DNA from: QHBQ01 sp038230695
GTDB lineage: Bacteria; Chloroflexota; Chloroflexia; QHBQ01
NCBI GenBank assembly: GCA_038230695.1
Contig: JBBRMT010000253.1
Location: 1-6,556 of the forward strand
Direction of reading: 5' to 3'
Length of the DNA: 6,556 nucleotides
A program made the position numbers and the translations under genes. Positions 1 through 5,473 of the stretch are shown here, piece after piece. Each line of letters begins with the position of its first letter. Positions within the stretch are counted from its first letter, which is position 1. A model generated the notes under the pieces. The model was not told the DNA's origin and did not search any database. It worked only from the letters and a program-made list of their open reading frames with translations.

Positions 1-19
1 ACAACCAACAAGGAGAGAG

Positions 20-1450
20 CTAACGTCCTACCTCCGCATCGCTGTCATTGAGGGTCTCGCGGCCACCGACAATATGTGGCCTTGCCTCCACCCAGCGGAG
101 CATCAGTGCGCCGAGCAGGAAGAGCAGCGCGGCGATGACCAGCAGCACGCGGTAGCCGAAGCCTGTTCCCGGGTTGGCCGCGTTGAAGATGTCGGCCACT
201 GGCCCGCCCAGCAGCCCGGCCAGCGCCAGCGACCCTGCCCCCGCCAGATTGGACAGGCCCATGAACTTGCCGGTCTCATCTGGCGGAGCCACGTCAATCG
301 CGTATGCCCAGTCAATGCTGCTGAACGCGCCCCAGCCTGCCCCCAGCAACGCCCCGAAGATGATCACCTCGCCAAACGAGTGGGCGAAGGCCAGCCCCAT
401 CACCCCCACCGCGCCGACAATGCAGGCGGCCACGATCAACTTGCGCCGCCCGATGCGGTCGGAAAAGTGCGAGGCGGGATAGACTACCAGTAGGCTGATC
501 AGGATGACGATACCAACCAGGCCGATGAACGCGCTGCCGGGATCCTTGATTTTCAGCGCGTCTTGCAGGTAATAGAGCGCGAAGGTTGTCACCATCGCCG
601 GGCAGGTCAGGATGATGAGGCGCGACAGTACCAGGATGGTGAAGCTGCGTTCGCGGCGTAGGTCGCCGATCAGCCCCAAGCTGATGCGACCCAGGCCGGT
701 AAAGCTGACCTCGCGGACGAAGGGCAGCTCCTGCTCGATGATGCCCCAGCGGCCGGTTGGCTTGCGATGCACATCGGGCGCGTGGCTATCCTCCTTCACC
801 AGCAATAGGGTGGGCAGCAGCACCAGCAGCTTGACCACGGCGAAGATGATGAAGACGAGGGCAATGCTGTTCAGGTCAACCAGCAGCAGCTTGGCGACCA
901 CGAAGCCGCTGGCGTTGCCGCTGATCTGGGCAATCGCCATGCTGCCACTCGCCCTTCCCCGATTCTGTGGCGCGACGCGGTCGGGCATCAAGCCCTGGTA
1001 CGGACCCATCGCCACATTGTCGGCCAGTTGCAGCAGCGCGGTGCCTAGCAGCAGCCCCCACCAGCTAGCCACCATCATCATACCAAATAGCACGACTACC
1101 TCGACCAGCGTGCCGAGCGCGATAAACGGTCGGCGCTTGCCCCAGCGACTGTGGTTGCGATCGCTCAACGCCCCTGCCACTGGCTGCACCATAATCGCCA
1201 CGATCATGCCCGCGCCCGTCACCAAACCCAGCGCGGTGCCGACGATGTGGTTGTCTACGAACCGCGCATTAAGCACCGGCAGCACGATGCTGTTGTAGCC
1301 GCTCCACAGGAAGGTGATGCCGAACCAGTAGATGCTGATCCAGAGGTAATCCCACCAGCGCATCGGCTGCGGCTGCGGTTTGAGCGCATCGCTGCTTGCG
1401 GCAGCGAGTTGCTGCACGCTGCTCTTCTCTTGTTCGACACTGTATGCCAT
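20..1450 (-). CDS. MFS transporter, SLC45/GPH sugar-permease-like
   Basis: A 476-residue polytopic inner-membrane protein of the major facilitator superfamily, probably a proton- or cation-coupled solute transporter. After a polar N-terminus of about 30 residues come hydrophobic helices through residue 452, enough for 12 segments in two halves. The loop 2-3 signature is GALSDRNHSRWGKRRPFI (residues 93-110), the expanded form typical of SLC45/sucrose-type and GPH-type permeases. Its second-half counterpart is HFSDRIGRRKLI (328-339). A charged central loop (219-270) separates the halves, and FSSIDWAYAIDVAPP (376-390) matches the conserved helix-10/11 region of bacterial SLC45-like proteins. Length is normal and no frameshift is seen. 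The ATG at 1450 follows a good promoter, although its RBS is weak. It is transcribed away from the toxin-antitoxin pair, so the neighbours do not identify a substrate. A sugar or glycoside is plausible but unproven. Confidence 0.9.
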   Translation of the reverse strand: MAYSVEQEKSSVQQLAAASSDALKPQPQPMRWWDYLWISIYWFGITFLWSGYNSIVLPVLNARFVDNHIVGTALGLVTGAGMIVAIMVQPVAGALSDRNHSRWGKRRPFIALGTLVEVVVLFGMMMVASWWGLLLGTALLQLADNVAMGPYQGLMPDRVAPQNRGRASGSMAIAQISGNASGFVVAKLLLVDLNSIALVFIIFAVVKLLVLLPTLLLVKEDSHAPDVHRKPTGRWGIIEQELPFVREVSFTGLGRISLGLIGDLRRERSFTILVLSRLIILTCPAMVTTFALYYLQDALKIKDPGSAFIGLVGIVILISLLVVYPASHFSDRIGRRKLIVAACIVGAVGVMGLAFAHSFGEVIIFGALLGAGWGAFSSIDWAYAIDVAPPDETGKFMGLSNLAGAGSLALAGLLGGPVADIFNAANPGTGFGYRVLLVIAALLFLLGALMLRWVEARPHIVGGRETLNDSDAEVGR

Positions 1451-1485
1451 AGCGATTCCGTTTCTTGCACAATCTGAGCCAACGC

Positions 1486-1515
1486 ATTATAACCGTTCGC
1501 CCGCATTTGGGGCAA
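1486..1515 (-). promoter_or_regulatory. sigma70-type promoter for the MFS gene
   Basis: On the minus strand a perfect -10 TATAAT (plus coordinates 1486-1491) lies 18 nt from a -35-like TTGCCC (1510-1515). Transcription would begin about 30 nt before the ATG at 1450. An 8-nt palindrome CGATATCG (1520-1527) lies between this promoter and the divergent one; it could be an operator, but nothing else supports that. Confidence 0.55.
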
Positions 1516-1536
1516 GCAACGATATCGGAATCGCAC

Positions 1537-1565
1537 TTGACGGCGGACGATAAATCGGGTAAGAT
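1537..1565 (+). promoter_or_regulatory. sigma70-type promoter for the toxin-antitoxin operon
   Basis: TTGACG (1537-1542), 17 nt, then TAAGAT (1560-1565): five of six consensus bases in each hexamer with ideal spacing. Transcription would start near 1572 and the antitoxin ATG is at 1610. An AAGAGG ribosome-binding site at 1598-1603 sits 6 nt before that ATG. Antitoxins of this kind normally repress their own promoter, but I cannot identify a convincing operator palindrome. Confidence 0.6.
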
Positions 1566-1609
1566 TTGGGTGTAGTCAGTGCCTTACGTAGCGGGATAAG
1601 AGGTAGGAT

Positions 1610-2128
1610 ATGCTCAACGTGATCGAGGATATAACCAGCATAGAGAAGCTAGGCCAAAACCTCACCGACCAGGTGGCTAAACTGAAGAGCGGTCATCGTC
1701 CGCTGATAGTCACTACGGACGGCGAAGCGGCGGTAGTAATGCTTTCTGCTGAAGAGTACCAGCGCCTAGTCGAAATAGCTGAGACACAAACGGAGATGCC
1801 TCTGTCAGAGGAACGCTCCAACGATGTCGCCGAGCTTGAAGAAGCGGTGGGCTATATATATCAGCACTTTCGCTTGCCTCACCCTACGCAACCTCGTAAT
1901 CAGCACTTTGCCAAAAGCCGCACCCGTCGTGCGAGTACGCTGGCACCTCGCCCACTTCATTACCCTGCACCCCGTATCGCAGCAAGCAGAATCGCTGAAC
2001 CAAAAAAGCGGCTACTTGTAAAGGATTTGGGCTGGACAAGGGAGCAGGCATTGGCGAATCACTATCGCTATCGTAGCTTCGCTGAGGATTGGAACGCGCC
2101 TGGAATGGAAGTCTATGACCAGCTTTAG
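1610..2128 (+). CDS. Phd/YefM-type antitoxin with atypical middle section
   Basis: A 172-residue protein, long for a Phd/YefM antitoxin (usually 75-100). Residues 1-65 read as a Phd-fold DNA-binding and dimerisation domain: MLNVIEDITSIEKL start, a helix, RPLIVTTDGEAAVVMLSAEEYQRL, then an acidic helix. Residues about 80-130 are rich in Pro, Arg and His and look unlike any antitoxin segment. The last part, GWTREQALANHYRYRSFAEDW followed by NAPGMEVYDQL, resembles the conserved FAEDW...M.YD tail of antitoxins encoded directly upstream of MazF genes, and presumably wraps the toxin. The gene has its own promoter and RBS, and its last 14 nt overlap the toxin start, the usual coupled arrangement. The N-terminal assignment is firm. 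Whether the long fusion is a working antitoxin is uncertain; it may be two antitoxin fragments joined by inserted DNA. Confidence 0.75.
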   Translation: MLNVIEDITSIEKLGQNLTDQVAKLKSGHRPLIVTTDGEAAVVMLSAEEYQRLVEIAETQTEMPLSEERSNDVAELEEAVGYIYQHFRLPHPTQPRNQHFAKSRTRRASTLAPRPLHYPAPRIAASRIAEPKKRLLVKDLGWTREQALANHYRYRSFAEDWNAPGMEVYDQL

Positions 2129-2461
2129 GCGCGGCGATGTCGTGCTTGTTAACTACGTCTATTCTAATCAGCGAGACTACGAGAAGCGACCTGCGCTTGT
2201 CGTTCAAGCCAGCAACTTGAAGACCGGTTTGCGCCAAACTATTTTAGCCTTGATAACTTCCAACTTGAAAAGAACCGGCAATACGAGGGTTTTGTTCAAA
2301 AGGAACAGTCGTACCGGGCAGCGCATGGGATTGCAGCTCGACTCGGTGGTGATGACTGACAATTTGCTAACTGCGCTTGATGCTGACATTGAAAAGGTGA
2401 TCGGCTGGTGTCCAGCGATGCACTGGTTGATCAAGCACTGCGCGTTACTCTCGGTTTGTAG
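2115..2461 (+). pseudogene. mazF: MazF-like mRNA interferase toxin, frameshifted near the C-terminus
   Basis: Type II toxin of the MazF/PemK family, a ribosome-independent endoribonuclease cutting mRNA at short motifs. Visible family features are FRRGDVVLVNY (residues 4-14), YEKRPALVVQ (22-31), ALITSN (45-50) and LDSVVMTDNL (75-84). R25 and T48 fall at the positions of the catalytic Arg and Thr of Bacillus subtilis MazF. After VIG (95-97) family resemblance stops in this frame. In another frame, from the ctg at 2405, the DNA reads LVSSDALVDQALRVTLGL and then TAG at 2459-2461, the canonical MazF C-terminal helix and end. A single missing base at about 2403-2405 would explain this; the restored protein would be 115 residues, the normal size. 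As written, the frame runs on to 2714 with about 100 unrelated residues encoded by intergenic repeats. The start overlaps the antitoxin by 14 nt. Probably an inactivated toxin, unless this is a sequencing error. Confidence 0.8.
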
Positions 2462-2474
2462 CTATTCTACTCCA

Positions 2475-2645
2475 TGCCGTGACGCTACCCCAGCCATCCG
2501 GCAGTCCCCGATTTACCCGCCAGTTGCCGTGACGCTACTCTCAGCCATCCGGTTAGCCCCGTGCCGTGACTCCTCTCCCTTTGGGATGACACCCGGCCTG
2601 CGGTTGTTTCACTTGCGCCGTGACGCTTCACTCTCAGCCATCCGG
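2475..2645 (+). repeat. cluster of imperfect direct repeats (three full copies, one partial)
   Basis: A unit of about 27-30 nt reads GCCGTGACGCT, a variable 4-8 nt, then CAGCCATCCGG. Full copies lie at 2475-2501, 2525-2552 and 2617-2645; a partial copy with only TGCCGTGACTCCTCT begins at 2562. Spacers differ in length and sequence, so this is not a CRISPR. It fills the gap between the end of the toxin gene and ahcY. The role is unknown; it resembles dispersed intergenic repeat units accumulating in place. Confidence 0.7.
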
Positions 2646-2696
2646 CCATTGATGAATCCCGTATCCGGGCGTAAGCTGCGCCCAAACCAAGCCAAA

Positions 2697-2702
2697 AAGG
2701 AG
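2697..2702 (+). promoter_or_regulatory. ribosome-binding site fixing the ahcY start
   Basis: AAGGAG, 8 nt before the ATG at 2711. It favours that ATG over a TTG at 2705, which would leave only a 2-nt spacer. A small hairpin (GGGCG 2667-2671 paired with CGCCC 2679-2683) lies just upstream; its role is unknown. Confidence 0.8.
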
Positions 2703-2710
2703 ATTTGCAC

Positions 2711-4090
2711 ATGACCGCAGTAGCAGAACCAACCACCGTGCCGCAGACCGTGAGCGGCAACCAGCAGAACTATGATGTCAAGGACATGGCCCTGGCCGAC
2801 AAGGGCAAGCTGCGTATCGAGTGGGCCGAGGCCCAGATGCCGGTGCTGCGCCAGATTCGCGCCCGCTTCGCTGCCGAGCAGCCGCTCAAGGGTATCCGCA
2901 TCAGCGCCTGCCTGCATGTGACCACCGAGACCGCCAACCTGGCCCGCACCCTGAAGGAGGGCGGCGCGGATGTCGTCCTCTGCGCCAGCAACCCGCTCAG
3001 TACACAGGATGATGTCGCTGCCAGCCTGGTGCGTGACTTCGGTATCCCCACCTACGCGATCAAGGGTGAGGACACCGATAGCTACTATCGCCACATCCGC
3101 GCCGCAATTGCCCATAAGCCCCATGTGACTATGGACGACGGCGCAGATCTGGTATCCTCGCTGCTGTTCATCAGCCTCAACCGCCTGAATGACGTTCATC
3201 CCGTGGTTGCCGAGTGGGCCAGTCATCTCAGCGAGGACGAGCGCAAGGCTATCCACGATGAGATTATCGGCGGCACCGAGGAGACCACCACCGGCGTGAT
3301 TCGCCTGCGGGCGATGGAGAATGATGGCGTACTCAGCTTCCCGGTAGTTGGCGTGAATGATAGCGATACCAAGCACCTGTTCGACAACCGCTACGGCACC
3401 GGCCAGAGTACCCTCGACGGCCTGCTGCGGGCCACCAACATCTTGTTGGCGGGCAAGAAGCTGGTGGTAGCCGGTTACGGCTGGTGCGGGCGTGGGGTTG
3501 CCAGTCGCGCAAAGGGCATGGGCGCACACGTGACCGTGACCGAGATTGATCCGATTCGCGCCCTCGAAGCGGTGATGGATGGCTTCACCGTTGCCCCTAT
3601 GCACGAGGCTGCCGCCAACAATGATGTCTTCCTCACCCTTACCGGCGACCTGCACGTACTGGATGTAGACCACTTCAACGCGATGCCCGACGGCGCAATC
3701 ATCGCCAACAGCGGTCACTTCAACGACGAAATCAACATCCCCGCGCTGGAGAAGATGGCCGTTAGCAAGCGCACCGTGCGCGAGTTCGTCGAAGAGTACA
3801 CCATGCCCGATGGCCGCCATATCTACCTGCTGGGCGAAGGTCGCCTGCTCAACCTGGCCGCCGCTGAGGGCCACCCCGCCAGCGTGATGGACATGAGCTT
3901 CGCCAACCAGAGCCTGGCCGCCGAGTACATGGTCGCCAACGGCAAGAACCTGGAGAAGCGCGTCTACGTGCTGCCCCAGGAGCTTGACCGCGAAATCGCT
4001 CGCCTCAAGCTGGCAACCATGGGCATCGAGATTGACACGCTCACCCCCGCGCAGCAGAAGTACCTCACCTCGTGGGAAAGCGGCACCTAG
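2711..4090 (+). CDS. ahcY: adenosylhomocysteinase (S-adenosyl-L-homocysteine hydrolase)
   Basis: Cytosolic NAD-dependent enzyme that reversibly splits S-adenosylhomocysteine into adenosine and homocysteine, clearing the inhibitory product of SAM-dependent methylation and feeding the methionine cycle. The protein has 459 residues. Seen in order: a 20-residue low-complexity N-terminal extension; YDVKDMALADKGKLRIEWAE (21-40); LHVTTETANL (68-77); MDDGADLV (141-148); GGTEETTTGV (187-196); VNDSDTKHLFDNRYGTGQST (215-234), carrying the catalytic Lys221 and Asp225-Asn226; the NAD-binding GYGWCGRG (255-262); NSGHFNDE (333-340) with His336; and LNLAAAEGHPASVMDMSFAN (380-399) with His388. It ends LTSWESGT without the YRY tail of eukaryotic and proteobacterial enzymes, as in archaeal/Thermotoga-type forms. 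Residues about 158-184 (NDVHPVVAEWASHLSEDERK region) look like an insertion relative to short relatives, from memory. The start is set by AAGGAG at 2697. No methionine-cycle genes are adjacent in this window. Confidence 0.97.
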   Translation: MTAVAEPTTVPQTVSGNQQNYDVKDMALADKGKLRIEWAEAQMPVLRQIRARFAAEQPLKGIRISACLHVTTETANLARTLKEGGADVVLCASNPLSTQDDVAASLVRDFGIPTYAIKGEDTDSYYRHIRAAIAHKPHVTMDDGADLVSSLLFISLNRLNDVHPVVAEWASHLSEDERKAIHDEIIGGTEETTTGVIRLRAMENDGVLSFPVVGVNDSDTKHLFDNRYGTGQSTLDGLLRATNILLAGKKLVVAGYGWCGRGVASRAKGMGAHVTVTEIDPIRALEAVMDGFTVAPMHEAAANNDVFLTLTGDLHVLDVDHFNAMPDGAIIANSGHFNDEINIPALEKMAVSKRTVREFVEEYTMPDGRHIYLLGEGRLLNLAAAEGHPASVMDMSFANQSLAAEYMVANGKNLEKRVYVLPQELDREIARLKLATMGIEIDTLTPAQQKYLTSWESGT

Positions 4091-4094
4091 AACG

Positions 4095-4119
4095 GAGTGC
4101 TGAGTGCTGAGTGCTGAGT
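4095..4119 (+). repeat. 7-nt tandem repeat, about 3.6 units
   Basis: Unit GAGTGCT repeated three times in perfect register plus GAGT, starting 5 nt after the ahcY stop codon and running directly into the terminator stem. Short slippage-type repeats of this sequence are common downstream of genes in several environmental phyla (from memory). No function is evident. Confidence 0.9.
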
Positions 4120-4151
4120 TGTGGGTCGCATCTGCGGCCCACAATTTGTTT
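4119..4151 (+). terminator. intrinsic-type terminator after ahcY
   Basis: TTGTGGGTCGCA (4119-4130) and TGCGGCCCACAA (4133-4144) form a stem of up to 12 bp with one G-T wobble; the 2-nt gap means that the top pair or pairs must open. It is followed by TTTGTTT, a moderate T tract. Placement 28 nt after the ahcY stop fits the end of a monocistronic transcript. Confidence 0.7.
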
Positions 4152-4166
4152 ATACCAAGCACACTA

Positions 4167-4221
4167 GCAAAAAGCCCCCAGCGGGGGTTTGGGGGAGAAA
4201 CCTCGCAATACAACAATGCTG
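4167..4221 (+). repeat. 55-nt direct repeat, copy A
   Basis: Begins GCAAAAAGCCCCCAGC, continues with GGGGG, TTT, GGGGG, and ends GCAATACAACAATGCTG. CCCCC (4175-4179) and GGGGG (4183-4187) can form a short stem. It matches copy B 69 nt downstream with a single mismatch. Confidence 0.9.
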
Positions 4222-4235
4222 CGAACAACCAAAAG

Positions 4236-4290
4236 GCAAAAAGCCCCCAGCGGGGGTTTGGGGGAGAAATCTCGCAATACAACAATGCTG
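4236..4290 (+). repeat. 55-nt direct repeat, copy B
   Basis: Identical to copy A except AAATCTCG in place of AAACCTCG. The 14-nt spacer from copy A is CGAACAACCAAAAG. Such near identity over 55 nt implies recent duplication or ongoing gene conversion. It forms the left arm of a large palindrome with copy C. Confidence 0.9.
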
Positions 4291-4313
4291 AGGGTAACGG
4301 GCTTCTAGCTTAC

Positions 4314-4365
4314 CCGTAGCATCACTGCGCTTCGAGATTCTCCTCCAACCCCCGTTGGGGGGATT
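4314..4365 (-). repeat. diverged third copy of the 55-nt repeat, inverted
   Basis: The reverse complement of 4333-4365 begins AATCCCCCCAACGGGGG and ends GGAGGAGAATCTCG, closely matching the core of copies A and B. Further on it keeps ATGCT and GG at positions equivalent to ATGCTGAGG in copy B. It is clearly less similar than A is to B, so it is older or under compensatory change. Confidence 0.7.
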
Positions 4366-4418
4366 AGATTTACCAATTGCACCTTTGTTGCAAAGTTCAG
4401 GATGACTCCTATTGTTTG

Positions 4419-4427
4419 TGCTATAAT
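4419..4427 (+). promoter_or_regulatory. extended -10 promoter for the membrane-protein gene cluster
   Basis: TGCTATAAT gives a consensus TATAAT (4422-4427) with the extended TG element one base before it. No good -35 hexamer sits at 16-18 nt, as expected for extended -10 promoters. Transcription would start near 4434, leaving a leader of about 119 nt before the ATG at 4553. Confidence 0.55.
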
Positions 4428-4462
4428 GCAACCATTGGCGGCGGCCCGGCGTATCTATAGCA

Positions 4463-4490
4463 CCAGGGTGAGTGCAACCCGCCCCTACGA
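4463..4490. repeat. possible dispersed intergenic repeat fragment
   Basis: The stretch CAGGGTGAGTGCAACCCGCC followed by CCTACGA resembles, on the opposite strand, the TCGTAGGGGCGGGTT family of short intergenic repeats that I recall from Chloroflexota and other genomes. GGGT (4466-4469) can pair with ACCC (4477-4480). Only one copy is in this window, so repeat status rests on memory and not on the sequence. Confidence 0.3.
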
Positions 4491-4552
4491 AAATGTATCA
4501 TCTGCTTGGCATTCGTATAACAAAACCATCCTTGTAAAGATAACCTCTATCT

Positions 4553-4933
4553 ATGACTAATCCCCCCTACCCTGGCAGAGATGCCGATCACGCTAATACT
4601 CCAGCGGCTGGCAACCCGCCAACCACCCTGCCCAGCGGCGATCCGACCGTGGCGCAGCGGCAGAGACGCTATCGCAACGAACCGCCCGACCCTAACGCCC
4701 CGCTGGCAGTGGCGGTGGCAGGCATTGGCTGCGGCATTATTGGGCTGGCCGCCTCGTTCTTCGCCTGTGCGTTTGTGTTGACCCTGATTGGTGGTATAAT
4801 GGGCATCAACGCTCTGGCAACGCGCAAGACTAGCGACAACCCCACCTTCGTCTCCATCCTCGCCACCGTTGCCCTGCTGATGGTGTTTGTGGATGTGGCG
4901 GTGATGGCCTTCCACTATAGCCATATGGCATGA
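4553..4933 (+). CDS. small DUF4190-like membrane protein with Pro-rich N-terminus
   Basis: A 126-residue protein of unknown function. Residues 1-49 are polar, proline-rich and disordered-looking (NPPTTLPSGDPTV, then the basic QRQRRYR). The rest is membrane-embedded: a long hydrophobic stretch at 50-84, probably a hairpin of two segments through GIGCGIIGLAASFFACAF and LTLIGGIMGINAL, then a basic loop (ATRKTSD) and a last helix at about 99-120. The order PLAVA, GIIGL, GxxGxxAL then a polar loop and a second hydrophobic block is the pattern of DUF4190-type proteins, though the match is loose. An in-frame TAA at 4541 makes the ATG at 4553 the earliest start; no clear Shine-Dalgarno is visible. 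It is the first gene after the promoter at 4419-4427 and is followed by further membrane proteins on the same strand. Confidence 0.75.
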   Translation: MTNPPYPGRDADHANTPAAGNPPTTLPSGDPTVAQRQRRYRNEPPDPNAPLAVAVAGIGCGIIGLAASFFACAFVLTLIGGIMGINALATRKTSDNPTFVSILATVALLMVFVDVAVMAFHYSHMA

Positions 4934-4937
4934 GCCA

Positions 4938-4975
4938 CCCTCACCCCAACCCTCCCCCGAAATGGGAGATGGGGA
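4938..4975 (+). repeat. C/G-rich hairpin repeat at a gene junction
   Basis: CCCTCACCCCAACCCTCCCC, then CGAAAT, then GGGAGATGGGGA. CTCCC (4952-4956) pairs with GGGAG (4964-4968). It looks like the widespread CCCTCACCCC...GGGAGAGGGGA type of dispersed intergenic repeat known from many bacterial genomes. It begins 5 nt after the stop of the previous gene and explains why an open frame from the ATG at 4930 encodes SHPHPNPPPKWEM. Confidence 0.6.
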
Positions 4976-4995
4976 TTGTCACAATGAATTGCCGC

Positions 4996-5000
4996 AAGGG
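4996..5000 (+). promoter_or_regulatory. ribosome-binding site deciding the 5008 start
   Basis: AAGGG, 7 nt before the ATG at 5008. This supports 5008 over the in-frame ATGs at 4930, 4969 and 4984, the first of which lies in the tail of the previous gene and reads through the hairpin repeat. Confidence 0.6.
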
Positions 5001-5007
5001 ATTACCG

Positions 5008-5391
5008 ATGAGCAGCAAGTACGAACCCGCCAACGCCAACAAACCCGCGCCGCGCTCCGACCGCGTGATTATCTGGGCGGTGCTTGGGCTGCTCTACGCT
5101 GCCCTCGCCGAGGTGGTACTCGGCTTCGTCTACGATGCGATTGCCCGCGACAGCGGCAACAGTCAGCCGCAGGTCTGGGCGCTACTCGCGCCACTGGCGG
5201 TGCTGATCCTTCTCAATATACCAGCGCTGGTCATCAACATCCGCAGCCTGCGCCGCGCCTCGCAGTCAAGTATCCCACTGGCAGTGATGCTGATCAGCAT
5301 TCTGGGGCTGATTATTAATACCTGGGTCATCGTGCGCGTATTGATCGTCTTCTTCTATACCCTTTTCCTCACCGGCGTGCAGCCAGGATAG
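5008..5391 (+). CDS. small multi-helix membrane protein of unknown function
   Basis: A 127-residue protein not recognised as a named family. A short polar N-terminus (MSSKYEPANANKPAPRSDR) is followed by three predicted membrane segments: about 19-43 (VIIWAVLGLLYAALAEVVLG), 56-77 (VWALLAPLAVLILLNIPALV), and a long hydrophobic stretch 89-121 interrupted only by Arg110. The linker RSLRRASQSS (79-88) is basic, suggesting a cytoplasmic loop by the positive-inside rule. The start at 5008 has an AAGGG site; a longer frame from 4930 would only add residues encoded by a repeat. It lies between the DUF4190-like gene and the zinc-finger genes on the same strand and is probably cotranscribed. Oddly, the same frame beyond the TAG at 5389 encodes another strongly hydrophobic segment, so the gene may be shortened relative to its ancestor. 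Confidence 0.7.
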   Translation: MSSKYEPANANKPAPRSDRVIIWAVLGLLYAALAEVVLGFVYDAIARDSGNSQPQVWALLAPLAVLILLNIPALVINIRSLRRASQSSIPLAVMLISILGLIINTWVIVRVLIVFFYTLFLTGVQPG

Positions 5392-5473
5392 GGGTTAGTT
5401 GGTACTCTTCTCAGCATCATGGCCCTGATCGTCATAGCAATGCTGCTTATCTTATGGCGAAAGGTTTTCGTTA
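5392..5473 (+). other. intergenic segment encoding a hydrophobic helix in frame with the preceding gene
   Basis: Directly after TAG (5389-5391) the same reading frame continues GLVGTLLSIMALIVI, AMLLILWRKVF, then VNER, a plausible membrane helix capped by basic residues. The frame stays open until TGA at 5539-5541. A separate start at the ATG 5419 has no Shine-Dalgarno. It is either the severed C-terminus of the preceding protein, a readthrough extension, or chance. The end of the segment (AAAGG, 5460-5464) serves as RBS for the next gene. Confidence 0.4.

Larger units (their letters stand above)
4091..4552. other. gene-free, repeat-rich intergenic region
   Basis: No credible protein gene lies here. 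It holds, in order, a 7-nt tandem repeat, the ahcY terminator, two 55-nt direct repeats, an inverted third copy, a promoter reading right, and a short G/C-rich dispersed-type repeat in the presumed leader of the next gene. Open frames through 4104-4319 are simply translations of the repeats and share no protein-like pattern. Confidence 0.75.

Noticed and set aside
1..19. Downstream end of the MFS transcript
   Set aside because: Too little sequence beyond the stop codon to judge whether a terminator or another gene follows.
612..1298. Plus-strand open frame opposite the MFS gene
   Set aside because: Ser/Thr/Arg-rich shadow of the transporter coding strand with no domain pattern.
2475..2645. 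CRISPR array
   Set aside because: Repeats are imperfect, spacing is irregular and one copy is truncated; no cas genes are present.
2650..2700. SAH or SAM riboswitch upstream of ahcY
   Set aside because: Only a small 5-bp hairpin (2667-2683) is visible; I see no recognisable conserved core of these riboswitch classes.
2462..2714. C-terminal extension of the toxin frame to 2714
   Set aside because: It translates the intergenic direct repeats after a frameshift; the true family C-terminus is found in another frame ending at 2461.
2609..4285. Long minus-strand open frame (558 codons) opposite ahcY
   Set aside because: It is antisense to an unmistakable, complete adenosylhomocysteinase gene. 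Its length comes from GC-rich codon bias, and its N-terminal part merely translates the 55-nt repeats.
4167..4290. Two-unit CRISPR-like array
   Set aside because: Only two 55-nt units with a 14-nt spacer, plus an inverted third copy, which does not fit CRISPR geometry.
4104..4319. Small open frame between ahcY and the membrane cluster
   Set aside because: It encodes the repeat twice (SPQRGFGGE motif) with no RBS and no protein-like character.
4930..5007. Longer start for the 5008 membrane protein, with ATGA overlap to the previous gene
   Set aside because: The added residues (SHPHPNPPPKWEM...) come from a C/G-rich hairpin repeat, and a good AAGGG site precedes the ATG at 5008.
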